Shown here: positions 22,686 through 30,937 of the stretch, in pieces
Layout of the letters: the number at the start of each line of letters is the position of its first letter
Position numbering within the stretch: position 1 is the first letter of the stretch
Virus record (IMG/VR): IMGVR_UViG_3300025379_000030
Coordinates: 1-36,445 of that record
From: a virus
DNA length: 36,445 nucleotides
Strand: one strand, 5' to 3'
The notes under the pieces: model-generated
What the model saw: the letters and a program-made list of their open reading frames with translations, nothing else
The model's database searches: none
What the model was told of the DNA's origin: nothing
Position numbers and translations under genes: made by a program

Positions 22686-23624
22686 TTATACCTCGAAAAA
22701 GTTTTGAATTACATCAGTTGGGTAAATTGAAGCAATCTTAGAAGCAGTAGCATGGTTAAAACCATCAGTAAGCTCAAGTGGACCACGATCTTCTTCGCCT
22801 GGAGTAATAACACCAGCACGAGGAGTCTGATTACTATTTGGCTTCATGTCAAACAATGTTTGACTTTGGCTCTGTTGAGGAGACTTATTGTAGAATTTAC
22901 GTTGTTCATACCCATTGTAGTAATCTTTGCTCAAAAGAGCGAGATCTTCGTCAAGTGGCTTGCCATTTTCAGCATCGGTATAACCTTGGTAATAAAGTTC
23001 TGAATCATTGGCAGTCTTGTTAAAAGCAGCAACATAATCTTCTGTGCTAGCTAGGCGAGTACCAATTCTGGCATCTTGCTTAACAATATCTTTGCCAGCA
23101 TCAAGATCCTTAGCAGTAGGCCCTTCAACGTGTGAGAAATTTTCTTCGCCAAGACCATGATCATCAGCTGGTCGGCCACAACCACAGTTAGTACAAGCCA
23201 TACGTGGACTAATAGTAGTTGGGATAAAGTTTTTCTCACAGTGGTTGCAGAATGGTTCACCATTCTCCATAATGTAAGCGATTCTCGCTGCTGTGCTCAT
23301 CTTTTTTCCTTCGTTAACGCCGTTTATAATAGTAGATAAAGATCCTGGGCTTACACTAGCAAGCCCTCCATTATCTACTACTTTTGGTTCACCAGTTACA
23401 TCTAAAGTAGTTATACGCTTTGGTCCAACTAGCTCAGTAGAATTTTCATCTTCATTGCCAATATCTGCAATTTTAAAAAAAGATAGGATTGGTTCTAGTT
23501 CGTCTGCGTTGACTTTATTTCCACCTGGCAAACCAAGACCTGATCCACCTTCCGTGGGAGCATCAATACTTTCAAGAGACGCATCGTCTCCGTAGTTACC
23601 ATTGCCCTGTGTAGCGTATCTCAT
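22686..23624 (-). CDS. Zinc-ribbon protein starting MRYA
   Basis: 312 residues. It starts MRYATQGNGN, a short form of the Trp-x-x-Arg-Tyr-Ala leader. A zinc ribbon lies at Cys126/Cys129 and Cys144/Cys147 (FCNHC...CTNCGCG). Several KIA/RIA segments occur (FFKIADIG, AARIAYIM, ASKIASIY). The rest is polar and flexible. It is followed two bases later by a second zinc-ribbon gene. Function unknown. A virion-internal or assembly role is a guess based on the leader. Confidence 0.6.
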   Translation of the reverse strand: MRYATQGNGNYGDDASLESIDAPTEGGSGLGLPGGNKVNADELEPILSFFKIADIGNEDENSTELVGPKRITTLDVTGEPKVVDNGGLASVSPGSLSTIINGVNEGKKMSTAARIAYIMENGEPFCNHCEKNFIPTTISPRMACTNCGCGRPADDHGLGEENFSHVEGPTAKDLDAGKDIVKQDARIGTRLASTEDYVAAFNKTANDSELYYQGYTDAENGKPLDEDLALLSKDYYNGYEQRKFYNKSPQQSQSQTLFDMKPNSNQTPRAGVITPGEEDRGPLELTDGFNHATASKIASIYPTDVIQNFFEV

Positions 23625-23659
23625 CAGTTACTACTGCACTTTCAAGGTTATTTTAACTC

Positions 23660-24826
23660 TTATTCCCAAGTTGTTGGCGGAAGGGACTTCTTTGGTCCTG
23701 GCATATCATATTCACCATGATGGGTAATTTCTGCCCAATGATCGTGATCTTTTACCTTTTCTTCATCTGTTTCGTCATCTGGTGACCATTCATTTTCGTG
23801 TGCTATTTTTTTGACAATAATTTCATTAATCAAATTAACAAGACGATCAGAATCATTCACGCTACTACTTCTTGGGTTTGCTGCAGTAGGATTATTAACA
23901 ACTGGATGAGCAATATCAATAGCAATATTAGGCATCTTTAAACCGCCACCTGGTTTAGATTGCGTTTCATTGGATTCTTGGGCCTTAGGTGGTTGCTTTG
24001 TTTGAGTTTGAGTTGCTGGTTGTAGCTCGCTGGTATCTACATTTATAGTAGACCCTGGCGCAGTACCATTACTATTAAAAGTAACTGGTTTAGTAACATT
24101 TGGCAACCCTAGAGGGGTTTTAGGCATTGTTTCAGGCCATGCAATAGTTGATGATAGCTTAGAGCTAATGAAATTTGGGTGGGCTGGGCTAGGAGCTTTA
24201 ATTGCTGGATAATTTATATCAAGTCCACCCTGTTGCTGTTCATTTTGTTGTTGATTATCCTGTTGCTGTTCATTTTGTTGCTGTTCATTTTGTTGTTGGC
24301 TGTTATATTGTGTTTTTGAATCTTCAACACCTGAAGCGGCTTCTCCTGCGCCTGCAGCGGCTTCTCCTGCGCCTGCAGCGGCTTCTCCTGCGCCTGCAGC
24401 GGCTTCTCCTGCGCCAATGAGTTCTGGTACAGCAGCAAGAGGCCCTGCAATAACAAGAGTACTAGCAGTCATCATTCTATATTCTTTTTCAGCTAGTTTC
24501 TTACCAGCTTCTGATTGATAAACCTGGTTCTCAGTAGTAATGTATGGTGTCATTTGAACAGTACGTTGTGCTTTACGTAGCATGTCTGTAGCAATGCCAT
24601 TATTTCTGTAGTTTTCTTCTACGAACACACCATCGAGTACATAATTACCATCTTTACGTTTTTCAGCGGTCAAATAACCAATTCGTTCTTCACCAATCTT
24701 TGTTTCAACGAGCAAACCTTGGAATGTACCGCCAGTTTTATATTTCATCTGACCAGTATTTGCTACGATAACAAATTTATTGCTGTGTTCTTCAATTATT
24801 TCATTTATTCTTTTTGGTATACCCAT
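23660..24826 (-). CDS. GNAT-like domain fused to low-complexity repeats
   Basis: 388 residues. Residues 15-100 have the GNAT pattern: IGYLTAEK (49-56), a strand VLDGVFVEENY, then the acetyl-CoA loop RNNGIA (74-79) and helix TDMLRKAQ. GNAT enzymes acetylate amines. Next are four AGEAAAG units (about 137-165), a Gln/Asn-rich run (QQQNEQQQ type), and a long Pro/Thr/Asn-rich tail. The domain lacks some expected length, so activity is uncertain. A structural protein with a degenerate GNAT fold is possible. The start overlaps the preceding stop as TAATG. Confidence 0.5.
   Translation of the reverse strand: MGIPKRINEIIEEHSNKFVIVANTGQMKYKTGGTFQGLLVETKIGEERIGYLTAEKRKDGNYVLDGVFVEENYRNNGIATDMLRKAQRTVQMTPYITTENQVYQSEAGKKLAEKEYRMMTASTLVIAGPLAAVPELIGAGEAAAGAGEAAAGAGEAAAGAGEAASGVEDSKTQYNSQQQNEQQQNEQQQDNQQQNEQQQGGLDINYPAIKAPSPAHPNFISSKLSSTIAWPETMPKTPLGLPNVTKPVTFNSNGTAPGSTINVDTSELQPATQTQTKQPPKAQESNETQSKPGGGLKMPNIAIDIAHPVVNNPTAANPRSSSVNDSDRLVNLINEIIVKKIAHENEWSPDDETDEEKVKDHDHWAEITHHGEYDMPGPKKSLPPTTWE
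24231..24298 (-). repeat. Gln/Asn-coding tandem repeat
   Basis: Imperfect repeats of TGTTGCTGTTCATTTTGT (15-18 bases, plus-strand reading) encode the QQQNE runs of the GNAT-like fusion protein. They are interrupted once by TGATTATCC. Confidence 0.75.
24336..24414 (-). repeat. 21-base tandem repeat coding AGEAAAG
   Basis: Almost four copies of a 21-base unit that begins GCGGCTTCTCCTGCG on the plus strand. The first three are identical, which points to recent expansion. The repeat is GC-rich against an AT-rich gene. It stays in frame, so copy changes alter the linker length only. Confidence 0.85.
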
Positions 24827-25557
24827 TATAGTTTTCCAATATCTGCTAATAGGTCTTCTAGGCGCATGTTGCCGTATTGACCTTTTTCTACGATTTCTGG
24901 GGTGATAATTGCCCAGCTTTCATCCATGTAACTTTGCAACCATGTTTGTTCAATCGCTTGAACTTCACCCCAAGTAATTCCATAGAAACAATTTTCATCA
25001 TATCCAACAAGAATAATGCAGTGTCCACCAATAATGTTATTGTCGGCTGGTGTTCCTGTGAGTGCCCATGGCTGGTGATTCTGAAACTGTTCTTCGCATA
25101 CTGATGGGAGTCTAATTCCAATATATGCTAAACCATAGAATGCTATTACGCTTCTAAGTTCATCAAAATCAGCATGATCAGTTGGTGCATAAGCCGCAAT
25201 TTTACCACCAAATATTTCATTCTGTTGCCAGTGTTTAAGCAAATCTGCTTCTACAGCACCGGCATCCTGGCCATTTGTATAAGCTAAGTAAGCTTGTACA
25301 ACTTCATCAGTTGTTGGTGGTAATTCATTTAGTCCAAGTACTTTTGCTGTAGCCATCTTTGCGTGAGCAATACCAGCAAAAGTGCAGTCACCATACTTAT
25401 CATTGCCAAGCATTTCCCATTCAGCAATATTAGGCGTACCAACGGCAGTAGGAGGAGTTGGCAAAGGGTTGTGCTGATAGAACGACAGCATGTGAAGACC
25501 TCGTGGTCTTTTTGGTGCAAGTTTACCCAGCTTACCAATCTTACGTTCTTCTAGCAT
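24826..25557 (-). CDS. Papain-like cysteine protease
   Basis: 243 residues. Cys58 lies in NDKYGDCTFAGIAHA, a C1-type nucleophile context with Gly-Asp before Cys. His179 lies in GGHCIILVGYDEN, and a Trp-Gly (ITWGEVQ, about 195-200) follows where papain enzymes place the third residue. No signal peptide is seen. The N-terminus is basic (KLGKLAPKRPRG). The family is widespread in actinobacteria and occurs in phages, which I state from memory. Possible roles are processing of virion proteins or attack on host proteins. AAGGG lies just upstream of the start. Confidence 0.75.
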   Translation of the reverse strand: MLEERKIGKLGKLAPKRPRGLHMLSFYQHNPLPTPPTAVGTPNIAEWEMLGNDKYGDCTFAGIAHAKMATAKVLGLNELPPTTDEVVQAYLAYTNGQDAGAVEADLLKHWQQNEIFGGKIAAYAPTDHADFDELRSVIAFYGLAYIGIRLPSVCEEQFQNHQPWALTGTPADNNIIGGHCIILVGYDENCFYGITWGEVQAIEQTWLQSYMDESWAIITPEIVEKGQYGNMRLEDLLADIGKL

Positions 25558-25566
25558 AATAACCCT

Positions 25567-25887
25567 TTACTTATATCTTTCGTTAATATTTTGTGATGAT
25601 GCAAAGGCTCCGTGTTTGCCAGCTAATTCTCTCCACATACGGCTATTAGCAAAATAACGTTGGTGGTTAGTTTCACCCATTACCCTTGCTTGGTCTGCAT
25701 TCGTGTGGCAAATATTTGATAATGATGCATGATCTGAATCATTATTTACTGCATCATTGTAATTCTTAAGCCAAGTATGTGGAGCAGACCGCGCATCTGT
25801 ATACTTATCCGCATTCTTCTGTAATTTAACTCTTAAAGTTTCGATAGTGTCGCCTTGAGCCATGGCATAACGTTCAGACCAGTTCAT
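25567..25887 (-). CDS. Hypothetical protein with MNWxxRYA leader
   Basis: The second of two tandem ATGs is chosen: it has AAGG at better spacing and then the product starts MNWSERYAMAQGD, matching the leader at 35218-36316. The product has 106 residues, mostly helical, rich in Asn, His and Ala, with no Cys cluster (one Cys only). The start overlaps the stop of the HNH-like gene. Function unknown. The leader links it to the group at the right end although the bodies are unrelated. Confidence 0.6.
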   Translation of the reverse strand: MNWSERYAMAQGDTIETLRVKLQKNADKYTDARSAPHTWLKNYNDAVNNDSDHASLSNICHTNADQARVMGETNHQRYFANSRMWRELAGKHGAFASSQNINERYK

Positions 25888-26324
25888 CATTTGCCTTCTT
25901 GTTTGCTAATAAGGTTACGTACATACTTTTCTGCTTCAAAATCACTAGCAGCAGCCGTGTGAATGCCTCCAGGGCCTCTGTGGTGGGCTTCACAGAGCCA
26001 TTCAAGGTTGTTTGCAGACTCAACCCATGCTCCAACGGAATCAGGGTCAGAAATGCCAGGGTAATCGACTTCAAGCCACTTTAACTCAACGCCGTTTTGC
26101 AGAGAAAACTCTACGTGGCTGTGGTGAAGCTCCAAAGGCTTATCTAGAGAGCATTCACTAAAGTCATTACGATGCAAACCAACGCTGCACTGCGCAGTAT
26201 CCTTTGTTCTTTTTCTGTAAGAATTAAAATCCTTGTAGTGTGGATCGGAGGTGCGCTCAGGATGAGCAGGATAGTGAATAGTATAGTGGTGAGTAATATT
26301 TCCATCGTGCTCCTCTATGGTCAT
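25887..26324 (-). CDS. HNH-endonuclease-like protein
   Basis: 145 residues. The metal-finger parts are visible: LHHSHVEF (66-73), Asn105-Asn106 (ANNLEWLC), then Cys111-x-x-His114-His115 and His122 (GGIH). An HNH finger normally binds one catalytic metal and cuts DNA. This version matches, from memory, a small HNH-like protein common in actinobacteriophages. It could nick DNA, for example in packaging or replication, or have only a binding role. It overlaps the upstream gene by ATGA. Confidence 0.7.
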   Translation of the reverse strand: MTIEEHDGNITHHYTIHYPAHPERTSDPHYKDFNSYRKRTKDTAQCSVGLHRNDFSECSLDKPLELHHSHVEFSLQNGVELKWLEVDYPGISDPDSVGAWVESANNLEWLCEAHHRGPGGIHTAAASDFEAEKYVRNLISKQEGK

Positions 26325-26746
26325 TGTTCGTCTCGTTTCTTGTTTTCAAGAAAATCAATAACTTCTTCTAAGCTATTAAAGAACATTATGTCTTCCTGAA
26401 GAGACTTATCATTATCTTCGTCATAGCCTACATAGATATCAATGCCAAAGATATTAGAAAGTATCTCTGCAAACTCAAAAAGAGTGATATCTTTTGAGTA
26501 TTCCATAAAGTATCCATCACTATTACTGGAATCACTGATAGTTACACGGTAATTTTTTACTTTTGGTGAAATTTCATCATTTTTATCAAAAAATGACGTT
26601 TTTTTGAAGTTTTTATAGGAAATTTGACGAATTTTGTCGGTTTTTTCCTTAAATTCAGCAATTTTTAGCTGTTTTTCAGTGTTTTTTGTGTTATTTTTGC
26701 AATTACAAGCATCAAGATTGCAATTTTTTTCACAAGGATTAGACAT
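26321..26746 (-). CDS. Hypothetical protein with Cys-rich N-terminus
   Basis: 141 residues. The first 16 residues contain four Cys (NPCEKNCNLDACNCKNN). A Lys-rich stretch and an ordered C-terminal half (about 65-135) of alpha/beta type (YRVTISDSSNSDGYF, then DITLFEFAEILSNIFG) follow. A promoter-like sequence lies upstream, so this may be the first gene of a transcript running to the Dps-like gene or beyond. No family is recognised. Confidence 0.6.
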   Translation of the reverse strand: MSNPCEKNCNLDACNCKNNTKNTEKQLKIAEFKEKTDKIRQISYKNFKKTSFFDKNDEISPKVKNYRVTISDSSNSDGYFMEYSKDITLFEFAEILSNIFGIDIYVGYDEDNDKSLQEDIMFFNSLEEVIDFLENKKRDEQ

Positions 26747-26762
26747 GTTTTCCTTAAGTTAT

Positions 26763-26793
26763 ACTATAGGAGATTTTAAGATATGCCTGTCAA
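26763..26793 (-). promoter_or_regulatory. Sigma-70-like promoter candidate
   Basis: On the minus strand, TTGACA (26788-26793) is followed after 19 bases by TATAGT (26763-26768), and a TATAAC overlaps just after it. The spacing is two bases longer than ideal. It lies in a 73-base gap between two genes, upstream of the gene at 26321-26746, where a new transcript start would make sense. Confidence 0.4.
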
Positions 26794-26819
26794 GGCTTAT
26801 AACGTAAATTTTTATTAAT

Positions 26820-28250
26820 TTATTTTTCTTTTTCTCTCATTTTGTTTAACAAATCTTCTTTTGCTTGGTTAGCTTCAGCTGCCGACTCAGATCTTGGTCG
26901 TTGTTTTACTTTGTTGGGTTGTCCTGGTGTTATCGGAGTAACATCATCGGATGAATATTCTTTTTCCCAGAATTTTGGATTACGTCCTGAGGTTTCACTC
27001 AGTGCTGAGAGGTCAAGCTTCGGTGTATCCATTGGGATAGCAACATCGTTACCCATAAATAGTTCGTGGTTTTCATCTTGTCTACCATTTTTAACATGGT
27101 GAAGATAGGTTGAACCATGTTCACTGATCCAAAGTTGACGGTGTGGCGTACGCTTGCCAATATCACCTAGCCCAGAAACACGTCCTTCTTTGCCTTCACC
27201 CAAGTGTTTGCTTGCACCCATTGGGAAACTAGTAAAGTATGCATCTCTAAGTGCTTTGTCAGAACTGTTAGCTGCTTTGTTGTGATCTTGCATATCGAAT
27301 ACAGTATTGGAAACGTGAAGAGTTTGGTCCAAAGCACATCGTGGGCAGTGACACATTACCCAGTCAGCAGTTTTGGCTTTTTCATGTAGTGCTTTCAATG
27401 CTGGGTGTTTAGGTTCTGTGTGATCAAGAATATTACCAATAACACCACTCAATTGATGGTGGATATTAATTGGCTTTTGATCTTTAGCAAGATATTTAAA
27501 GTTTTCGTTTTCACCCTTGTCGTAATCTTCAGGTGGCACTGAGATCCCGTGAGCATGTGCATTAAGAACTTTTGCTACTTTAAAATAATCACCAATGTTG
27601 GTAGATCCTTTGTCAATAAGGTTCTTATAAGCTTCTGATCGAGCAGATTCGATCTTACCGAGTTCTTGCATTGGTTCAGCATACTGAGGTCTACGATTGC
27701 CCTGGTGATCTACAGAAAGATATTGACCAACAAGTATTGGCTTACCTTTTCTGTCTTCAGCAATTTGTTGTTTTGGGTTCCAGGCATAACTGCTAACTTT
27801 AAGCCCTCGTAGATTAGGAAAGTTCTTATTTGTGATTTCCATATTTAGAACGTCACCTAGGTTAGCATAATTCTTCAGCTTAGAAAGCTGGTGGTTATAG
27901 TTCCAATTACCACTAGATCCTTTTTCAAGGCCAAGGATGTCTTGTGCTTCTTCACTAGGTTCGTTTAGACCTTGTTGCTTATAACTTCCACCACACTTGT
28001 CTGAGCAACGGCTGCGACAAAGTCGTGAACCTCCACCATTGCATTCGCTGTCAGCACCACAAGAATGGTGACAACCAAGAAGATAGTGATTAGCAGTGGC
28101 TTCTGCACTACGTGGGACGTGATTATTCTCAGGATCTTCAGCGTGGAAGTGATATCCGTTATTAGCAAGATGAGTTAGACTTTTGCGTGGCTCGTCGCCT
28201 TTGGCAGCGAATACGCTATTAAATTTCTTAGTGCTGTTAAAACTTCTCAT
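26820..28250 (-). CDS. Cys-rich hypothetical protein, 476 residues
   Basis: Starts MRSFNSTKKFNSVFAAKGDE, a basic-aromatic-Ala leader loosely like the RYA group. Residues 60-86 hold six Cys and two His (GCHHSCGADSEC, LCRSRCSDKC), a probable multi-metal or disulphide knot. A second cluster MCHCPRC lies near residue 300. In between is a mixed domain with YFKVAKVLNAHAHG and many His. The last 80 residues are polar. An AGAGAT ribosome site is present. No family recognised. It resembles the zinc proteins at 4948-12371 in style. Confidence 0.6.
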   Translation of the reverse strand: MRSFNSTKKFNSVFAAKGDEPRKSLTHLANNGYHFHAEDPENNHVPRSAEATANHYLLGCHHSCGADSECNGGGSRLCRSRCSDKCGGSYKQQGLNEPSEEAQDILGLEKGSSGNWNYNHQLSKLKNYANLGDVLNMEITNKNFPNLRGLKVSSYAWNPKQQIAEDRKGKPILVGQYLSVDHQGNRRPQYAEPMQELGKIESARSEAYKNLIDKGSTNIGDYFKVAKVLNAHAHGISVPPEDYDKGENENFKYLAKDQKPINIHHQLSGVIGNILDHTEPKHPALKALHEKAKTADWVMCHCPRCALDQTLHVSNTVFDMQDHNKAANSSDKALRDAYFTSFPMGASKHLGEGKEGRVSGLGDIGKRTPHRQLWISEHGSTYLHHVKNGRQDENHELFMGNDVAIPMDTPKLDLSALSETSGRNPKFWEKEYSSDDVTPITPGQPNKVKQRPRSESAAEANQAKEDLLNKMREKEK

Positions 28251-28300
28251 GTTATCTCTTTTTTTTAATGGACTACATGAACTATTACAAAATACCTATG

Positions 28301-28317
28301 AAATTACACTGTTTTAG
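28301..28317 (-). promoter_or_regulatory. Second copy of the shared intergenic motif
   Basis: On the minus strand this reads CTAAAACAGTGTAATTT, one base different from 4935-4951. It again overlaps the stop of the previous gene, about 50 bases before the start of the next (28250). The shared position suggests a common promoter or processing signal at two transcript boundaries. Confidence 0.3.
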
Positions 28318-28985
28318 GAGCCAGTCTCCTGATAAAACTCTGGCTTATGGTACTTGTCACTGTAGTCCAACATGGTTACTAAAGAATACTTAACACCTGA
28401 TTTAACTGGCATGGCTCGGTGCGGATAAGCAAACGTAGATGGGAATACAATTAAATCTCCAGCCTTTGGCTTTATGTTTAGTTCCTGGAGTCTAAAGTAG
28501 ATCTCTCCGCCCTCATATTCGTCATTTAGATACGCTACAAGAGATACTGTACAGTTGTACGAGAAACCGTGGTCATGGTGCTCCATGAAATGTTGGCCTT
28601 CGCCATAACGAACAAAGTTAAAAGCTTCCCAATACCTTAGATTGTGGATGTTATTTGTTCTTGAATAATCATCGACTGCTGCTTTCTGTGCATCGTAGCA
28701 TTCTTGCCAGATCTGCTGTAGTTCTTTTGACTCTTGGCTTAGGTCTCCTGCTATATCGCTTTTCTTAAATTTAAAATCGATACAGTCTCTATATTCAGGC
28801 ATTCTTTCTTGGTAACCAACATAAGCTGGTTGCCAATTATAATGGTTATTACCATTCAAAACTTTTTCTAATCTTTTTATAATATCCCACTCTGGTTTTA
28901 TTACATCTCTATAGAGAGTTATGCAATTACCTAAGTCTTCCTTAGAACTCCAAGTTTGCTCGTATGTCATTTCTTGCATGCTCAT
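28314..28985 (-). CDS. 2OG-Fe(II) oxygenase (array member 8)
   Basis: The ATG at 28985 is chosen because AGGAGG lies nine bases upstream and it overlaps the previous stop as ATGA. The 223-residue product has His136-x-Asp138 (HHDHG), His189 (AYPHR), and Lys199 where Arg usually binds 2-oxoglutarate. The array signature YLNDEYEGGEIYF and IKPKAGDLIVFPS are present. It is the last gene of the oxygenase run. Hydroxylation of a protein or glycan is likely. The Lys version occurs in known members of the superfamily and need not mean loss of activity. Confidence 0.88.
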   Translation of the reverse strand: MSMQEMTYEQTWSSKEDLGNCITLYRDVIKPEWDIIKRLEKVLNGNNHYNWQPAYVGYQERMPEYRDCIDFKFKKSDIAGDLSQESKELQQIWQECYDAQKAAVDDYSRTNNIHNLRYWEAFNFVRYGEGQHFMEHHDHGFSYNCTVSLVAYLNDEYEGGEIYFRLQELNIKPKAGDLIVFPSTFAYPHRAMPVKSGVKYSLVTMLDYSDKYHKPEFYQETGS

Positions 28986-29704
28986 TCTATTGGCCCTCCT
29001 GTGGGTCCGTAATTGCTTGGCAGAATTTTTTCTCCCTTGGATTCTGCTTCTTCCCAACCTTTTAATTGTACAGCTTGTTGTGCTCTAACTGCCTTAAGAC
29101 TCTCAGCCCATTCATCTATTTTTTCTTGAGTATATTCTGATTCTTCATAGTCCCAAAATTGACCAATGGTAAATCTTTCTCCAGACGTAATCAATGATAT
29201 ACCATGCTGGTTATTATGTCCACCATCAAATGCTGCTAATAGACCAGTTTTTGGTTTAATTGAAACATTATGATCAGGAAAGAACAATTCTCCACCATCA
29301 AAATTATCATTCAAATATATAAACGTTGCCCACTTGCTTCTTTCGAATTCATTGTACTTACCATCTGTACTATTATCTGAATGAGGATTTGTAAAACCTC
29401 CTGTAGCCCATATTTGTGCATGTGGGAAACCAATTGGCTTTAGACCACTACCACGAGCAAGTTCTGCAGCTTCTTTCATTCTAGAACTCAAAGACTCAAC
29501 AAGATCTTTAGGTAATCCAAAATCAACCATATCATCGCCTACTGGCAAGTTGGCTGCAGATGATCCATAGAATCCAATTCTATTCCATTCAAGTTTGCCA
29601 TTCTTTTCTGAGTGATCCCAATATTTAATGATAGCATCACATTCTTCTTTACTCAAGAAGTTTTCAAAAACAACGATATCATCTTTGTAATTTATTCTGT
29701 TCAT
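28982..29704 (-). CDS. 2OG-Fe(II) oxygenase (array member 7)
   Basis: 240 residues. His108-x-Asp110 (PHSDNS), His167 (NQHGIS) and Arg177 (SGERFTI) form the metal and 2-oxoglutarate sites. The first 13 residues are identical to those of the next oxygenase upstream except for the start of the diverging part, so the two are tandem duplicates. A helical tail of about 55 residues (QEKIDEWAESLKAVRAQQ) is extra compared with its twin. The start lies five bases after the twin's stop. Confidence 0.9.
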   Translation of the reverse strand: MNRINYKDDIVVFENFLSKEECDAIIKYWDHSEKNGKLEWNRIGFYGSSAANLPVGDDMVDFGLPKDLVESLSSRMKEAAELARGSGLKPIGFPHAQIWATGGFTNPHSDNSTDGKYNEFERSKWATFIYLNDNFDGGELFFPDHNVSIKPKTGLLAAFDGGHNNQHGISLITSGERFTIGQFWDYEESEYTQEKIDEWAESLKAVRAQQAVQLKGWEEAESKGEKILPSNYGPTGGPIE

Positions 29705-29709
29705 ATATA

Positions 29710-30264
29710 CTATTCCTCTTTACCCCAAAAACCACTAATTTTGTATCTTGTACCAGATGTAATAATTTTTACTCCATGTAGATTGTTGCCACCATGAAAA
29801 ATGGCAAGCATTCCGGGAGTTGGTTTTATTTCAAGAGGTCTATCATGAAATTGTAGTTCTCCACCTTCAAAATCATTGTTTAGATATAAACCTGTAGCCC
29901 ATTGGACTGATGAATCTTTACCACTGTTATCATAGTGAAAAGAAGCATAGGCTCCTTTCATCCATTTTTGTGGGAACGCACCAATTTTTCTTATTTTATA
30001 ACTACTAACTAATTCTGTTGCTTCAATAATTTTTTTCTCTAAATTAGCAAAATAATCTATCGGTAAACCAAATTTAGTTATTTCAATATCATTGTATATC
30101 ATTGTAGAACCGAATGCATTGTTAAATGAATTGTTTCCCCAAGGCCATTGCATTCTTCCTTTGATAGTAGAATCTTCCCAATATTTAAGAATAGAATTGC
30201 ATTCGTCTTCACTTATAAAATTATTGAATACAACGATATCATCTTTATAATTTATTCTATTCAT
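29710..30264 (-). CDS. 2OG-Fe(II) oxygenase (array member 6)
   Basis: 184 residues, the shortest of the set. His110-x-Asp112 (FHYDNS), His163 (NLHGVK) and Arg173 (SGTRYKI) are in place. The signature is LYLNNDFEGGELQF. It shares MNRINYKDDIVVF and the following ECxxIxKYW with member 7. It lacks that protein's helical tail. The start follows the dehydrogenase stop by one base. Confidence 0.88.
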   Translation of the reverse strand: MNRINYKDDIVVFNNFISEDECNSILKYWEDSTIKGRMQWPWGNNSFNNAFGSTMIYNDIEITKFGLPIDYFANLEKKIIEATELVSSYKIRKIGAFPQKWMKGAYASFHYDNSGKDSSVQWATGLYLNNDFEGGELQFHDRPLEIKPTPGMLAIFHGGNNLHGVKIITSGTRYKISGFWGKEE

Positions 30265-30265
30265 A

Positions 30266-30937
30266 TTACAATACGTATTTGCTACCGTTTATATGAGCTA
30301 TTTCTAAATGGTTTATGTTTACATGGCTTGGTAGTGATCCCACCCATCGTATAGCTTCAGCCATATCTTCTGCAGTTAATGCGTGATCTTTCTTTTCTGT
30401 TTGAGTATCAATAGTTCCTGGACAAATTTCTGTTACTGTAATCCCATATTGTGGAAACTCTAACCTCATGGTATCAACTAGACCCATTTGGCCTCGTTTT
30501 GCATTGGAATAATTGCCTGATCCTCTAAATGGAACTTGTCCACACAACGAAGAAATAAATATAATTGTCGGTGAATCAGATTTCATCATTGAAGGGATAA
30601 GTAATTGAGAAATGTACATTGGGCCACCTACATTTATATCGTAGGCCCTTCTAAAATTTTCCATAGTTTCATATATTAGATACGTTGGACCAGCACCACC
30701 ACCAGCATTGTGAACCAATAGATCTATTGTATCTTCTTCATATTTTTTACAAAACGATTCAATTGATTCTTCATCTGTTACATCTAGTTTATTTACTTCA
30801 ACGTTCTCAGATTCTAAATCTTTCATGGCATCTAAATCTCTGGACGCTGCAATGACTCTATACCCGCTATTTTCCAGAAGCTTGACCGTTGCCCTACCTA
30901 CACCTCTGCTTGCTCCAGTAACTATTGCTGTTTTCAT
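30266..30937 (-). CDS. Short-chain dehydrogenase/reductase
   Basis: 223 residues with the classic SDR series: TGASRGVG (7-14, dinucleotide loop), HNAGG (76-80), Asn102, Ser130 (FISSLCG), Tyr143 and Lys147 (NYSNAK). The Arg at 11 and the ASRD after strand 2 (about 31-34) favour NADPH. SDR enzymes reduce or oxidise carbonyl and hydroxyl groups. Here it is flanked by oxygenase pairs, so it could act on the group they hydroxylate. Few phages carry such genes; it was probably acquired from a host. The start overlaps the previous stop as ATGA. Confidence 0.9.
   Translation of the reverse strand: MKTAIVTGASRGVGRATVKLLENSGYRVIAASRDLDAMKDLESENVEVNKLDVTDEESIESFCKKYEEDTIDLLVHNAGGGAGPTYLIYETMENFRRAYDINVGGPMYISQLLIPSMMKSDSPTIIFISSLCGQVPFRGSGNYSNAKRGQMGLVDTMRLEFPQYGITVTEICPGTIDTQTEKKDHALTAEDMAEAIRWVGSLPSHVNINHLEIAHINGSKYVL

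Noticed and set aside
22085-22741. Long plus-strand frame of 218 codons
   Set aside because: It lies antisense to a well-supported zinc-ribbon gene with its own ribosome site, and its product has no domain pattern.
24231-24414. Repeats as a possible CRISPR array
   Set aside because: Units are adjacent, without unique spacers, and lie in frame inside a gene.
28986-29057. Upstream extension of the oxygenase at 28314
   Set aside because: It overlaps the previous gene and has no ribosome site; the ATG at 28985 has a strong one.
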